64,000 bases of DNA from Elymus sibiricus. Lineage: Eukaryota > Streptophyta > Magnoliopsida > Poales > Poaceae. The position numbers were made by a program, and so were the translations under genes. Numbering within the stretch: the first letter of the stretch is position 1; each line of letters begins with the position of its first letter. Location of the stretch: positions 369,046,720-369,110,719 of the forward strand of contig CM077671.1 in the NCBI GenBank assembly GCA_039707655.1, written 5' to 3'. Below are positions 1 through 9,845 of this stretch, piece after piece. Below the pieces are notes generated by a model, which was given only the letters and a program-made list of their open reading frames with translations, searched no databases and was not told the origin of the DNA.

Positions 1-1
1 A

Positions 2-2548
2 CCCCCCCGTGACGGTCAGCTTGTCCAGAGTCATTTAACCACTGCAGATCGCGATGCGGCGTGCCTGCTCTTTTCTGATAATCCTGCTAGGCGTGCTACT
101 GTTCTGGATGTCCGTAGTGCGGGTTTACTTCCGAGGCCGCCTGGTCCGCTGCCTTGGCTGGCTCGCGCCTACGTCCCGCCCGACGTGAGGGGCTGCATGG
201 CGCCGGGCATGCAGCCATCCAAGGCCAGCCACGCGTCAAAGCTCGGACGGAGGCGGCCTGCTGTCATCTTGGACCTTCTCGGCCAGGGAATCCTGCCAAG
301 GCCAGAGGGCCCTTTGCCTTGGTCAACTTCTGCTTCCCACTGGGCCTCTGGCGACGACCAGTTGCACAAGACGCTTCAGACAAATCTGCTGCTGTTCACG
401 GGATGTGACAACGCAGCTCCCCAAAAACTTTTGCCGCCTATCTCTCGATCCTCGAGCGCTCCCACGTCCAAATCTTACGCCCGTGCCCTCTCTTCTTCTC
501 CTTATAGCATGCATGCATCTCCTCGGCCGCCTCCAAAAGCTTTCTCTCCTCCTAAGAACGCCAACTTCATGGATCGTTGCCACAGATGCCTAGCTCTAGA
601 CCATCAGGTCAAGCAATGTCGCGACCCCATTCGCTGCAGACGATGCTGGCGCTCTGGCCACACCCAACGCCATTGCTTGGCTATTTTACCCCCCTCCAGC
701 CCCAGCATCTCTCCCACCCCTTCTCGCATCTCTCAAATCACTTCTCCCGTGCATTCTCACTCCCCTTCCCTGCCTCCTCAACCCGCTCCTCAGCCTCTTG
801 CCATGGCCGACTTCATCCCTGTGCCGATCGAGGTTCCCTCCTCTGGGGAGGATGAAACTCTCTCTCCCTCCAACAACTCCTCCACCGATCGTGTTTTTGC
901 CTTCCCTGAGCAAGTGGACGCCGCGGAGGTTGAAGTAGAAGAGGAGGAGGATCCTGAGGAGATTGAGTTTGAATCAGGGGAGGAATCATCTGATTCGGAT
1001 TCAATCCCTTACATGCTTCCTCCATCCCCCCCTACCCACCGCAGGAGCCACTCCAATGTGTTCATGCCTCACGTTCCTCTCGAACACTTTCAGAATCTGG
1101 CATTTGCTTATGTCAACCCTCCCCACCCTTCTCCACAAGCCATGATCCGTAGGGCCTTGCTCACTGGAGCTGGGAACCCGCAGGTGGCAATTAGGGCATC
1201 CTCTCAGGGGGCGGGGCTGGTCGTCTTTGGCTCCGCCTATGAGAGGGAAGTCTCTGTCCTTTCCAGTCCCTTCAACTGTCCTCTCAACTCTGTGCATCTG
1301 GTTCGCCACGATGACACGGACAACCGCTTCTTGTTCCACCTTGGCACTGTCTCCGCCTTGAACCTGGAGGACTTCCCCATTGAGTACTGGTTCCCCGACA
1401 CCATAACAAACTCTGTTGTCCCTTTCGCCTGCCCTATCCAGATTGACCCGGTGTGCCTTACGGGCGTCGACTACTCGGCAGTTTTGATCTCTGTCAAAAG
1501 TCGCTCTCTCGCTGATGTTCCCCACACTATCCCGGTGCATGGCTTCTCCGGCCTAGGTGCTATCGCATCGGTCATGGTGGTGCGTTCCGAGGAGCTCCCG
1601 CCGGATCCTTCGTTCCCCGTCGACACCGACGACGACGACAACTCCAACGGTGGCGGTGGGGACGACGACCACTTCGGCGGTGAGGGTGGTGACTTTCCTG
1701 CCGGCATGGACTCAAGCTTGGCCCCGCCACCGCCGCCGCCCTCGGATCTTCATCACCCTGACCGAGTGGTGCAGCTGCCAGGAGGGATGACCATGATGGC
1801 CAACCACAAACCTCTGGTGGCCGCGGTGCCGCTCGACGCTCGCCCAGTGTCCGTTGATGTGAAGCTGTTCGCCGGCTTCTACGACGTCCGTGTTATCGGG
1901 CGCAACGGCGAACGGGGTTTCTACCGCATCCCCATGCGCCCTGCTGGCTCCCCTCGCCTCTTGGTGGCTAACCTTGCTTCATGCTCGATTGGTTACCTTA
2001 ACAGGGTGGGCACGGTGGGTGACAAGCGGAAGCCCATGACGGACGTCGACGTGTTTTGCTCCGACTGGCGTGGGCGCTGCTTCGGTCAGGTCGTTTCCGA
2101 CGGCGACGAGGTCATGCGGGTCATTGAGCGCTTTGACTCCGGTGAACCGCTGATCCCGCTGGACGCGCCCGCGCCGGCTCTTCTTCTTCAGGATGCTCCG
2201 GCTGTCGATGATGCTCCTCACACTCCTGCGGTCGCCCTGGTGGCCCCTACGCTCCCTCCCCCTGGCAAAACCTCCTTGGTATACACCAGGCGCAGTGCGC
2301 GTTTGATGGCGACGGAGCAGCCAACTCGCCTCACAATGCTCGAGAAGGCCACCTTGCTCAAGAAACAGAAGCTCGACGGAAAGCCTTCGGCTCCTTCCAA
2401 GGGCCTGCTGCCGGCTGAGGAGCTGCTCGAGCTGGCTGCGGAGGGCACCCCTCCTCTCGCTCGCAAGGAGGTGCTCCAGTTCGCTGACGCATGCGGCATC
2501 TCGGAGATCGATCTCAACAAGGTGGCGCCGGAGTTTTCCGATGTGTAA
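2..2548 (+). CDS. LINE ORF1 (gag-like, zinc-knuckle nucleic-acid-binding protein), 5' partial
   Basis: The frame stays open from position 2 to a TAA at 2546-2548, so the true start is left of the window; the first internal ATG is at 197. Two CCHC zinc knuckles sit in tandem near 570-680 (CHRCLALDHQVKQC and CRRCWRSGHTQRHC, both CX2CX4HX4C), as in plant L1 ORF1 proteins that bind element RNA. Proline- and serine-rich linkers and an acidic stretch (about 915-1010) follow. The distal half includes a poly-proline run near 1725 and shows no domain I recognise. Two imperfect copies of an LPRPxGPLPW motif lie near 130-157 and 295-322, hinting at an internal duplication. Expected role: RNA-binding partner of ORF2 in the ribonucleoprotein. 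The stop is 309 bp before the ORF2 start. Confidence 0.85.
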   Translation, partial: PPRDGQLVQSHLTTADRDAACLLFSDNPARRATVLDVRSAGLLPRPPGPLPWLARAYVPPDVRGCMAPGMQPSKASHASKLGRRRPAVILDLLGQGILPRPEGPLPWSTSASHWASGDDQLHKTLQTNLLLFTGCDNAAPQKLLPPISRSSSAPTSKSYARALSSSPYSMHASPRPPPKAFSPPKNANFMDRCHRCLALDHQVKQCRDPIRCRRCWRSGHTQRHCLAILPPSSPSISPTPSRISQITSPVHSHSPSLPPQPAPQPLAMADFIPVPIEVPSSGEDETLSPSNNSSTDRVFAFPEQVDAAEVEVEEEEDPEEIEFESGEESSDSDSIPYMLPPSPPTHRRSHSNVFMPHVPLEHFQNLAFAYVNPPHPSPQAMIRRALLTGAGNPQVAIRASSQGAGLVVFGSAYEREVSVLSSPFNCPLNSVHLVRHDDTDNRFLFHLGTVSALNLEDFPIEYWFPDTITNSVVPFACPIQIDPVCLTGVDYSAVLISVKSRSLADVPHTIPVHGFSGLGAIASVMVVRSEELPPDPSFPVDTDDDDNSNGGGGDDDHFGGEGGDFPAGMDSSLAPPPPPPSDLHHPDRVVQLPGGMTMMANHKPLVAAVPLDARPVSVDVKLFAGFYDVRVIGRNGERGFYRIPMRPAGSPRLLVANLASCSIGYLNRVGTVGDKRKPMTDVDVFCSDWRGRCFGQVVSDGDEVMRVIERFDSGEPLIPLDAPAPALLLQDAPAVDDAPHTPAVALVAPTLPPPGKTSLVYTRRSARLMATEQPTRLTMLEKATLLKKQKLDGKPSAPSKGLLPAEELLELAAEGTPPLARKEVLQFADACGISEIDLNKVAPEFSDV

Positions 2549-2856
2549 CGGCCCTTTGCGACACCGCCGGCGGCGAAGCCCTCCTCCCTGCAGCTGCGCC
2601 ATCGGCTGCTGCTCTGTTAGCTTCGGTTTTTTTGCCTCGCTTCGCCATGTTCTGCCGGCTGTTTCCATAGCTTGTTCTCCTTTATGTGTTTTAAATCCCC
2701 CGGGAGATAGTACCTCTAGCCACTGTTCCTATGGCTGCTGCCTCTGTAGCCATCCATCTTCTATCGCTAGTGTTTTTCTATGTAACAGTGCCTTCCTATG
2801 TAACAGTGCCTCTAATTTAACTTTCCTTCCTATCCACTTGCTGCTGTCGTTTCTCC

Positions 2857-5800
2857 ATGGTTCCCATGAATAGACACTTAAAAATTGCTTCTTGGAATGT
2901 TAGGGGACTAGGGAGATCCAACAAATGTACTGATGTCAAAAATTGTCTTCAATCTGCTGCTGCTTCTATCTTCTGCTTACAAGAAACTAAGCTTGAACAA
3001 ATCTCAATCTTTAAGGCCAGCTCCCTCCTCCCCCCAGGCATCCGCTCTTTTCATTTTCTTCCTTCTAATGGTGCCTCAGGCGGGATCCTCACGGCATGGG
3101 ACGACGCATCTCTAGAGTGCACAAGGGTCCATATGGATTGCTTTGCTATTTCATGCTGGTTTTCCCTCCGTGCCAATGGGACTTCTTTTGTCGTGACCAA
3201 CGTTTATGGTCCTTGTGACCACATTAGGAAACCTGTTTTTCTCGACTCTCTCTCTTCTATATCTAGGTTGGTTAATCTGCCCTGGATGATTATGGGGGAT
3301 TTTAACCTCATTTTAAGACCATCCGATAAATCTTCGGCTAACTTTAATTCTATCGAAGCAAGCCTGTTTGCCTCGACGGTTAATTCTCTTCAACTCCAGG
3401 AGATCCCTCTTCTGGATAGGCTTTTCACCTGGTCAAACCAACAAGATAACCCGACGCTAGTTCGCCTGGATAGAGCTTTTGTTAACATAGAGTGGACCAA
3501 TCTGTTTCCCGACTCCATCCTGACGTCCCTTACGCGCACTACCTCGGACCACGTTCCCATTGTTCTCTCTGCCTCCACAGACATTCCGAAACCGACCATC
3601 TTTCGGCTGAATAACCTGCTGTTATCAAACCCATCCTTCATTCAACAAATCGCCCACAATTGGACGAGCGTAGGTCCCCACCATCGATCTCTCGGTTCTG
3701 CTGGCCGAATCTGCCTTATGCTTAAGCGTACTCGCAGCATGGCTAAAAAATGGTTGGTTAACGCTAAAACTCCTAGGCGCCTTGCCTCCAACTGCTCTAC
3801 CACTATTTCGGTGCTTGACAAACTTGAGGAAGGCCGCCCGCTTTCTCCCTTGGAGCTTAACCTTCGCATTGCAGTTAAACTGGCATTGCATCGTCATAAC
3901 AAGTTTCTGGCTGCGTATTGGCGCCAACGAGCTAAAATCAGAGAATGCACTCTCGGTGACGAAAATTTGAGTTACATGCATGTCTGTGCTTCTGTTCGCT
4001 TTCGCAAAAATCAAATTCCCTGTTTGCATGTTAATGGTGTGGACGTCACCTCGCACAGCGGCAAGGCCGCCATTCTTCATGACTACTTCAAAACTCTCCT
4101 CGGAACTCATTCCAGCTCAGTCATCAATTTTGATCTGGATAGCCTCATGATCGGATCGAAGCTGAACAACTCTCAAGCTCTCTCTCTCATTAGACCTTTC
4201 TCTATGGAAGAGATTAAATTGGCGATTCTTAGCATGAACGTTAATGCGAGCCCGGGACCAGATGGGTTCGGACCTGCCTTCTTCAAGGTCAATTGGGATC
4301 TTATTAAACATGATTTGCTCGCCCTGCTAAACGATTTTCACAACGGTACTGCAGACCTTAATAGGATTAATAAAGCCTTCATTGTTCTCCTCCCAAAGCG
4401 CGTAGGAGCCTCGTCTCCCGATAACTTCAGACCTGTTTCTCTTCAAAACTGCCTTATTAAAATCATCTCCAAATGTCTTGCGTTCAGAGCGCAACCTCTT
4501 ATTCCTTCAATTATTCATCAAGATCAATCTGGCTTTATTAAAGGCAGAGGTATCGCTGATAATTTTATTTACGCTGCTGATATTGTTCAAACTTGTTTCA
4601 AGCGTAAAAAATCAGCGATTGTCCTAAAATTAGACTTCCAAAAAGCTTTTGATTCTGTTTCATGGGAGGCCCTGGCGGCAATTTTAAAAGCTAAAGGATT
4701 TCCTTTGAAATGGTGTGATTGGATTCAGAATCTCAATCAGACTAGTCAATCGGCCGTGCTTCTAAATGGTAAGCCGGGACCCTGGATTACTTGCAAAAAG
4801 GGGCTTCGTCAAGGAGACCCGACATCTCCCTACCTCTTCATTATTGTCGCCGATGTCCTGCAGCGTCTTATTCAGCAGGCATCCTCAAATGGCCTTCTGT
4901 CCCACCCCATTGACTCGAATATCACCTGCCCGGTGCTTCAATACGCCGACGACACTCTTATCATTCTGCAAGCGGACCTGGGACAGCTTCAAACGCTAAA
5001 ATCAATCCTGCTAGAGTTCTCAAATGCAACGGGTTTGGTGATTAACTTCCACAAGAGCACTTTCGCTCCTATTCATGTGGAGCCGGGCCTCGCATCTTCT
5101 CTTGCATCTATTCTGGGGTGCTCGGTTGCTTCCTTCCCCCAATCCTACCTAGGTCTGCCTTTATCCACCCACAAACTAATCATTAAGGACTTCTTCTTCA
5201 TCATCGACAAGATTGACCGGCGTCTGGCAGGTTGGCGAGGGGTGCTTCTTACCATTGCCGGTCGCGCAATCCTGGTTCGAGCAGTTCTAAGAGCCTTACC
5301 TATCTATGCCATGACTGCTCTTTTGCTGCCTATGGGCATTGTTCAGGAAATCGATAAACGCTGCCGGGCATTTTTCTGGGCAGGACAGGACAAAGTGTCG
5401 GGTGGTCAGTGTAAAGTGGCTTGGGAATTTGTGTGTGCTCCGTTCTCTCGAGGGGGTCTAGGTTTTTCTTCTCTGCATCACTTAAACTCTTGCTTACTCC
5501 TCTCTCACTTGAATAAACTTCACTCAAACATCCAATATTCAAGCAGCTCTCACCTTGCGGCCAAATATGGTTGGTCGGACTCTCGTGACATCGACACTAC
5601 TCACCCTTTTCAATCTTATGTTTGGCGAGACATCGCCAAGGGGATTGATTTCTTTCGGTCGATAACTATGGTGCATATTGGAAATGGCATGACTACTGCC
5701 TTCTGGCTTGACCTCTGGGTCCCCAACCACACTCAAAATCTTGCAACAATTTTCCCCGCTATTTTTTCCCACTCTCTTCGGCCTTCGGCCTCCGTTGCAC

Positions 5801-6495
5801 GCGTGCTCAGTAATCCTCAGTTGCAGCTAGATTTGGCTCCGAGACTCTCTAATGCTGCAGACATTGAACTAGATAATCTGCGTACCTTGCTGGCAACTGT
5901 CTCCTTGAATGTGCAGGTTCAGGACAAACGAATGGGACGTATCGACGGCAGGCCACTAACTTGCAACTCCGCATATAAGGCGGTTTGGGCCAACAAACCC
6001 ATCGATCCATTTGCGTCGGTCATCTGGAAGAACTATGCACCCAATAAATGCAGAATTTTCCTCTGGCTTTCATGCAAAAATCGACTCTTCACCAACGAAC
6101 GACGCTTCAAGAGGGGGTTTACGGACTCATGCAACTGCCCGTTCTGTCCAGCTACGGAATCAGCAGAACACCTTTTCCTTCTTTGTAGTCATCTAAGACC
6201 TCTGTGGCAAGAACTCTCAGCACTGTCTGCCTCTCCACCAACGGACTTTAGGCAGCTTTGGGGTCCTCACCATGCTAGCAAGACTCGCTCCACAATAATC
6301 ATTGCTATCTTATGGAATATATGGAAAAGAAGAAATGCAAAGGTCTTCAGGGGGGAACTGCAACCTATCCACCTCATTGCCCGCTCGGCGGCGGATGATA
6401 TCATGCTCTGGTCTAACAGATGCTCAAAGGAGCAGCCCATGCTCCTGCTTCGGGATTGGTGCACCATGTTGTTTCACTTATCGGAGAGATTGTAA
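2857..6495 (+). CDS. LINE ORF2: apurinic-type endonuclease / reverse transcriptase, 1212 aa
   Basis: An intact ORF2 polyprotein for target-primed reverse transcription. The N-terminal exonuclease-endonuclease-phosphatase fold covers roughly residues 8-240: IASWNVRGLG, catalytic Glu in QETKLE (about 43), MGDFN (about 147-151) and SDHVPI (about 230). The reverse transcriptase spans roughly 440-760, with SPGPDGF, FRPVSL, LKLDFQKAFDS and the catalytic YADD box near 4940-4951. A C-terminal zf-RVT-like Cys/His region follows (about 1050-1120; CNCPFCPATESAEHLFLLC). The frame then ends about 90 residues later without an RNase H domain, unlike the second LINE in this window. The ATG at 2857 is favoured; a second ATG lies three codons on. 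No internal stops or frameshifts are seen, so the product could be active. Confidence 0.93.
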   Translation: MVPMNRHLKIASWNVRGLGRSNKCTDVKNCLQSAAASIFCLQETKLEQISIFKASSLLPPGIRSFHFLPSNGASGGILTAWDDASLECTRVHMDCFAISCWFSLRANGTSFVVTNVYGPCDHIRKPVFLDSLSSISRLVNLPWMIMGDFNLILRPSDKSSANFNSIEASLFASTVNSLQLQEIPLLDRLFTWSNQQDNPTLVRLDRAFVNIEWTNLFPDSILTSLTRTTSDHVPIVLSASTDIPKPTIFRLNNLLLSNPSFIQQIAHNWTSVGPHHRSLGSAGRICLMLKRTRSMAKKWLVNAKTPRRLASNCSTTISVLDKLEEGRPLSPLELNLRIAVKLALHRHNKFLAAYWRQRAKIRECTLGDENLSYMHVCASVRFRKNQIPCLHVNGVDVTSHSGKAAILHDYFKTLLGTHSSSVINFDLDSLMIGSKLNNSQALSLIRPFSMEEIKLAILSMNVNASPGPDGFGPAFFKVNWDLIKHDLLALLNDFHNGTADLNRINKAFIVLLPKRVGASSPDNFRPVSLQNCLIKIISKCLAFRAQPLIPSIIHQDQSGFIKGRGIADNFIYAADIVQTCFKRKKSAIVLKLDFQKAFDSVSWEALAAILKAKGFPLKWCDWIQNLNQTSQSAVLLNGKPGPWITCKKGLRQGDPTSPYLFIIVADVLQRLIQQASSNGLLSHPIDSNITCPVLQYADDTLIILQADLGQLQTLKSILLEFSNATGLVINFHKSTFAPIHVEPGLASSLASILGCSVASFPQSYLGLPLSTHKLIIKDFFFIIDKIDRRLAGWRGVLLTIAGRAILVRAVLRALPIYAMTALLLPMGIVQEIDKRCRAFFWAGQDKVSGGQCKVAWEFVCAPFSRGGLGFSSLHHLNSCLLLSHLNKLHSNIQYSSSSHLAAKYGWSDSRDIDTTHPFQSYVWRDIAKGIDFFRSITMVHIGNGMTTAFWLDLWVPNHTQNLATIFPAIFSHSLRPSASVARVLSNPQLQLDLAPRLSNAADIELDNLRTLLATVSLNVQVQDKRMGRIDGRPLTCNSAYKAVWANKPIDPFASVIWKNYAPNKCRIFLWLSCKNRLFTNERRFKRGFTDSCNCPFCPATESAEHLFLLCSHLRPLWQELSALSASPPTDFRQLWGPHHASKTRSTIIIAILWNIWKRRNAKVFRGELQPIHLIARSAADDIMLWSNRCSKEQPMLLLRDWCTMLFHLSERL

Positions 6496-6611
6496 CCTAA
6501 ATACTTTGTACTCTATCCCTCCCTCCAACTCCCTTTCCTATGTAAATGTACTGATTTTATTAATGCAATGGTTCAGGCCGGCGTAAGCCCGCCGTAGCAC
6601 CGTCAAAAAAA
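6496..6611 (+). other. LINE 3' UTR and short A tail
   Basis: A 116-bp untranslated tail separates the ORF2 stop from the ABC remnant. It ends ACCGTC followed by seven A. The second LINE here ends in the same GTC-A(n) form, so the shared last bases may belong to the 3' signal recognised by L1-clade reverse transcriptases (inference). Confidence 0.75.
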
Positions 6612-8056
6612 GCGTCTACTACGCGCCGGACCCGCGCTACATGGAGCGCCAGATCGCCAGGTACTGCTACCTCCTCATCGGCATGTCGGCGGCGGCGCTG
6701 GTGTTCAACACGGCGCAGCACATGTTCTGGGACGCCGTCGGCGAGAACCTCACCAAGCGCGTGCGCGAGAGGATGTTCGCCGCCGTGCTCCGCAACGAGA
6801 TGGCCTGGTTCGACGCCGACGACAACGCCAGCGCGCGCGTCACCGCCCGCCTCACGCTCGACGCCCAGAACGTGCGCTCCGCCATCGGGGACCGCATCTC
6901 CGTCATCGTCCAGAACTCGGCGCTGCTGCTCGTCGCCTGCACCGCCGGCTTCGTCCTCCAGTGGCGCCTCGCGCTGGTGCTCCTGGCCGTCTTCCCGCTC
7001 GTCGTCGCCGCCACCGTGCTGCAGAAGATGTTCCTCAAGGGCTTCTCGGGGGACCTCGAGGCCGCGCACGCCAGGGCCACGCAGATCGCCGGCGAGGCCG
7101 TCGCCAACCTGCGCACCGTGGCGGCCTTCAACGCGGAGCGCAAGGTGACGGCGCTGTTCGCGGCCAACCTGCGCGGCCCGCTGCGGCGGTGCGTGTGGAA
7201 GGGGCAGGTCGCCGGCAGCGGCTACGGCGTCGCGCAGTTCCTGCTCTACGCGTCCTACGCACTGGGGCTCTGGTACGCGGCGTGGCTGGTGAAGCACGGC
7301 GCCGCCGACTTCTCGCGCGCCATCCGCGTCTTCATGGTGCTCATGGTGTCCGCAAACGGCGCCGTCGAGACGCTGACGCTGGCCCCAGACTTCGCCCGGG
7401 GCGGCCGCGACATGCGCTCCGTGTTCGAGACCATCGACAGGCGGACGGAGGTGGAGCCCGACGACGCGGACGCGGCGCCCGTGCCAGAGCGGCCGCGCGG
7501 CGAGGTGGAGCTCCGGCACGTGGACTTCGCCTACCCGTCGCGGCCGGAGGTGCCGGTGCTCCAGGACCTGAGCCTCCGGGCGCGCGCCGGCAGGACGCTG
7601 GCGCTGGTGGGGCCGAGCGGGTGCGGCAAGAGCTTCGTGCTGGCGCTGGTGCAGCGCTTCTACGAGCCCAGCTCCGGGCGCGTGCTCCTGGACGGCAGGG
7701 ACGTGCGCAAGTACAACCTGCAGGCGCTGCGGCGCGCCATGGCGGTGGTGCCGCAGGAGCCCTGCCTGTTCGCGGCGAGCATCCACGACAACATCGCCTA
7801 CGGGCGCGAAGGCGCGACGGAGGCGGAGGTGCTGGAGGCGGCGGCGCAGGCCAACGCCGAAAGGTTCATCTCGGCGCTGCCGGAGGGGTACCGGACGCAG
7901 GTCGGGGAGCGCGGGGTGTAGCTGTCGGGCGGCCAGCGGCAGCGGATCGCCGTCGCGCGCGCGCTGGTGAGGTAGGCGCCCATCCTGCTGCTGGACGAGG
8001 CCACCAGCGCACTGAACGCCGAGTCGGAGCGCTGCGTGCAGGAGGCGCTGGAGCGC
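6612..8056 (+). pseudogene. ABCB-type (P-glycoprotein, auxin transporter ABCB1/Br2/Dw3-like) pseudogene fragment
   Basis: Translation from 6612 gives the second half of a plant ABCB exporter: transmembrane helices (about 6660-7400), then a nucleotide-binding domain with Walker A GPSGCGKSF (about 7611-7637), Q-loop VVPQEP, signature LSGGQRQR and Walker B ILLLDEATSAL. Family resemblance, from memory, is closest to grass Br2/Dw3 (ABCB1) auxin transporters. The copy is dead: TAG at 7919-7921 just before the signature and TAG at 7974-7976 before Walker B each sit where the family usually has Gln, consistent with CAG-to-TAG. The frame meets TGA at 8057, where homology ends before the H-loop. There is no N-terminal half and no intron. 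The left end was cut by the LINE. The region is strongly GC-rich (3rd-position GC), unlike its flanks. Confidence 0.88.
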
Positions 8057-9845
8057 TGAGTGTGGGGGAGGCATGTGAGTACCTCAAGTAAGTTTCTATC
8101 ATGATAATTCTTTATCTTGGATTGTAAATGGTGTTAGTTCTTTCATCTTGCTTCTTAAAAAAATAAAATATATATATAAAAAAAAAAGAGGAGTTACCAT
8201 GGTGGCAAATATGAGTTTCATCAACAATACGCCAAGGTAAGCACCTCCAGGTATGTCTTGCTTTTGACTTTAAATAAAGCCCTTCTGAGAGGTAATCCGA
8301 GGATCGCCAGTCTCATGGTGAGAGTAAAATTTAGTTTTAATAAAATTAGGTCTTCCTGGTTCTTAAAACCAACAGAGCCATTATTTCATTTCCACCATTT
8401 TGTTTATACAGCACCAGGTACAAGTACAAGTGTGGGGAGATCTCTCAAGATCATCAATGCCATACACATTCGAGATCTCCCACAGATGTATCGCACAACA
8501 TCGTCTACACAAATATGACAAGGGAAAAGGCAAGGACACCAATGTCAACCGGCCACCCGGTAGTTTGGCTGAATCACCACCGCCTTGATCCCCATCTTCT
8601 TCAAAGGCGATGGTTTGTGCATCCTCTGCCTCTCAACTCTCTTTGATTCATGAGTTCGAATGAATTTTAAATCCGACCCACTAAAATCAAACTCAAAATG
8701 AATCAGTGTGTTCCACATGCTCTACATGTTTCCTATGGTTGGCTTGCATATGTTTTATTCCATGCTTATCATCTTGATGCTTGTGAATGAAAATATTTAG
8801 GAAAGCATGCTCATCTAAGTAGTTGACGTTTGAGATATGGTTTGAATAATATGATCTTCACTCTCTCTATTAAAGTGCTTGGGAAATTTATTTTAAAATT
8901 TGGAAAAACCCTTGCAAAGCTCCTCTTTGATATGCCAAAGTCCTACCAAAGCCATATGATGTTATGTATTAAAAACCCTATACACATATGCTGCTTGACT
9001 TTGCATTGAGCTTTTTAAAATTGTTGTGACCCTTGAAAGAAATTTTTATCATGCTTTCATGATCAAGATTCACGTGCACACCATATACCTCCTTGCTATG
9101 CTTCTATGAGAAGTTAGCATTGTACCACCCATCCATTCTACAAAATAAATGCTCCACAGTATGTGCTGGTCTCTCTCTCCAGTTATTGTTAAAAAAATGA
9201 AGTATGGGCTATGGAAAAAAAATGGACACATGAAGGTCCAAGTATTGAAACAAAAAGAGGGCCCATGAAGGTCCTCGAAAAAAAGAGAAAAAAATGAAGA
9301 AGAGATAGACATGTTCTCAGAAGAATTTATGAAAAGAGAGATCACACAAAAGGAGTTTCCATCTCATCAACCATAATTCATACACGTGCATATCTTGATC
9401 TAATTGTGTGATTTGTTTTTCTCTTTGGATCCGGTTTTTGATTTTGCAACATATGTGATACAAGTATGCCTTATCCCTCATATCCTACCTTGAGCTCCAC
9501 ATATACCATCACTAGAAGTGGGATGAAGAGAAGGCAAGTCAAACGCCTTGGTAAGGACGTATACACATTGAGCGATCTGAGAGGATCAAACGAGGAGCTA
9601 AGCAAGCTTTATTTTCAAAACTTATTGAAAAAGCGCCAGCTACTTGACATGAGGAGAAGTGATTTGATTCAAGACCATTCCATGCCTCAACAACCCAAGA
9701 TGGTGTGATAGACACATCATATTTCACAAGTGCAAGGTATGGCTTGGAATATCTCTTATGCTCGCATCATACCTTCGGAAGTCATGTTCTACCTTAGTCC
9801 TTTCTCCTTCACTCGAGGACGAGCAAAGGCTAAGTGTGGGGGTTT
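8057..9845 (+). other. 3' internal region of a Tat/Athila-like gypsy retrotransposon, ending in a polypurine tract
   Basis: Just before the LTR at 9846 is GCTAAGTGTGGGGG then TTTT (about 9829-9845), the polypurine-tract form typical of Tat/Athila gypsy elements in plants. A similar word, GAGTGTGGGGGAGG, lies at the very start of the region (about 8058-8071), right where ABC homology stops. Nothing here resembles gag or pol, so this is the non-coding or accessory stretch between pol and the 3' LTR. An 80-codon ORF (9466-9708, lysine/arginine/leucine-rich, helical) is the only plausible coding segment, and I do not recognise it. The rest is AT-rich with short poly-A/T runs. Confidence 0.6.
9466..9708 (+). 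CDS. Unrecognised 80-codon ORF in the gypsy 3' internal region
   Basis: Starts at ATG 9466 and stops at TGA 9706-9708. The middle is charged and probably helical (SDLRGSNEELSKLYF, then KKRQLLDMRR). It could be the tail of an accessory ORF of the retrotransposon or a chance ORF; its composition is more protein-like than the flanking AT-rich DNA. No function is proposed. Confidence 0.25.
   Translation: MPYPSYPTLSSTYTITRSGMKRRQVKRLGKDVYTLSDLRGSNEELSKLYFQNLLKKRQLLDMRRSDLIQDHSMPQQPKMV

Larger units (their letters stand above)
1..6611 (+). mobile_element. L1-type non-LTR retrotransposon (LINE), 5' end outside window
   Basis: The two ORFs are in the order expected of plant L1-clade elements: a zinc-knuckle ORF1, then an endonuclease/reverse-transcriptase ORF2. 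A short 3' UTR follows, ending in a GTC plus seven-A tail at 6602-6611. The element is fused directly to ABC-transporter coding sequence at 6612, so it landed inside that remnant. Because the 5' end lies left of the window, a target-site duplication cannot be checked. ORF2 is uninterrupted over 1212 codons and ORF1 is open to the window edge, which suggests a recent insertion. The 308 bp between the ORFs (2549-2856) hold no recognisable gene. Confidence 0.93.

Noticed and set aside
6560..8074. Long minus-strand ORF (504 codons) and a second + ORF (376 codons) over the ABC fragment
   Set aside because: Both are GC-rich shadows of the true ABCB reading frame; only the frame from 6612 shows Walker and signature motifs.
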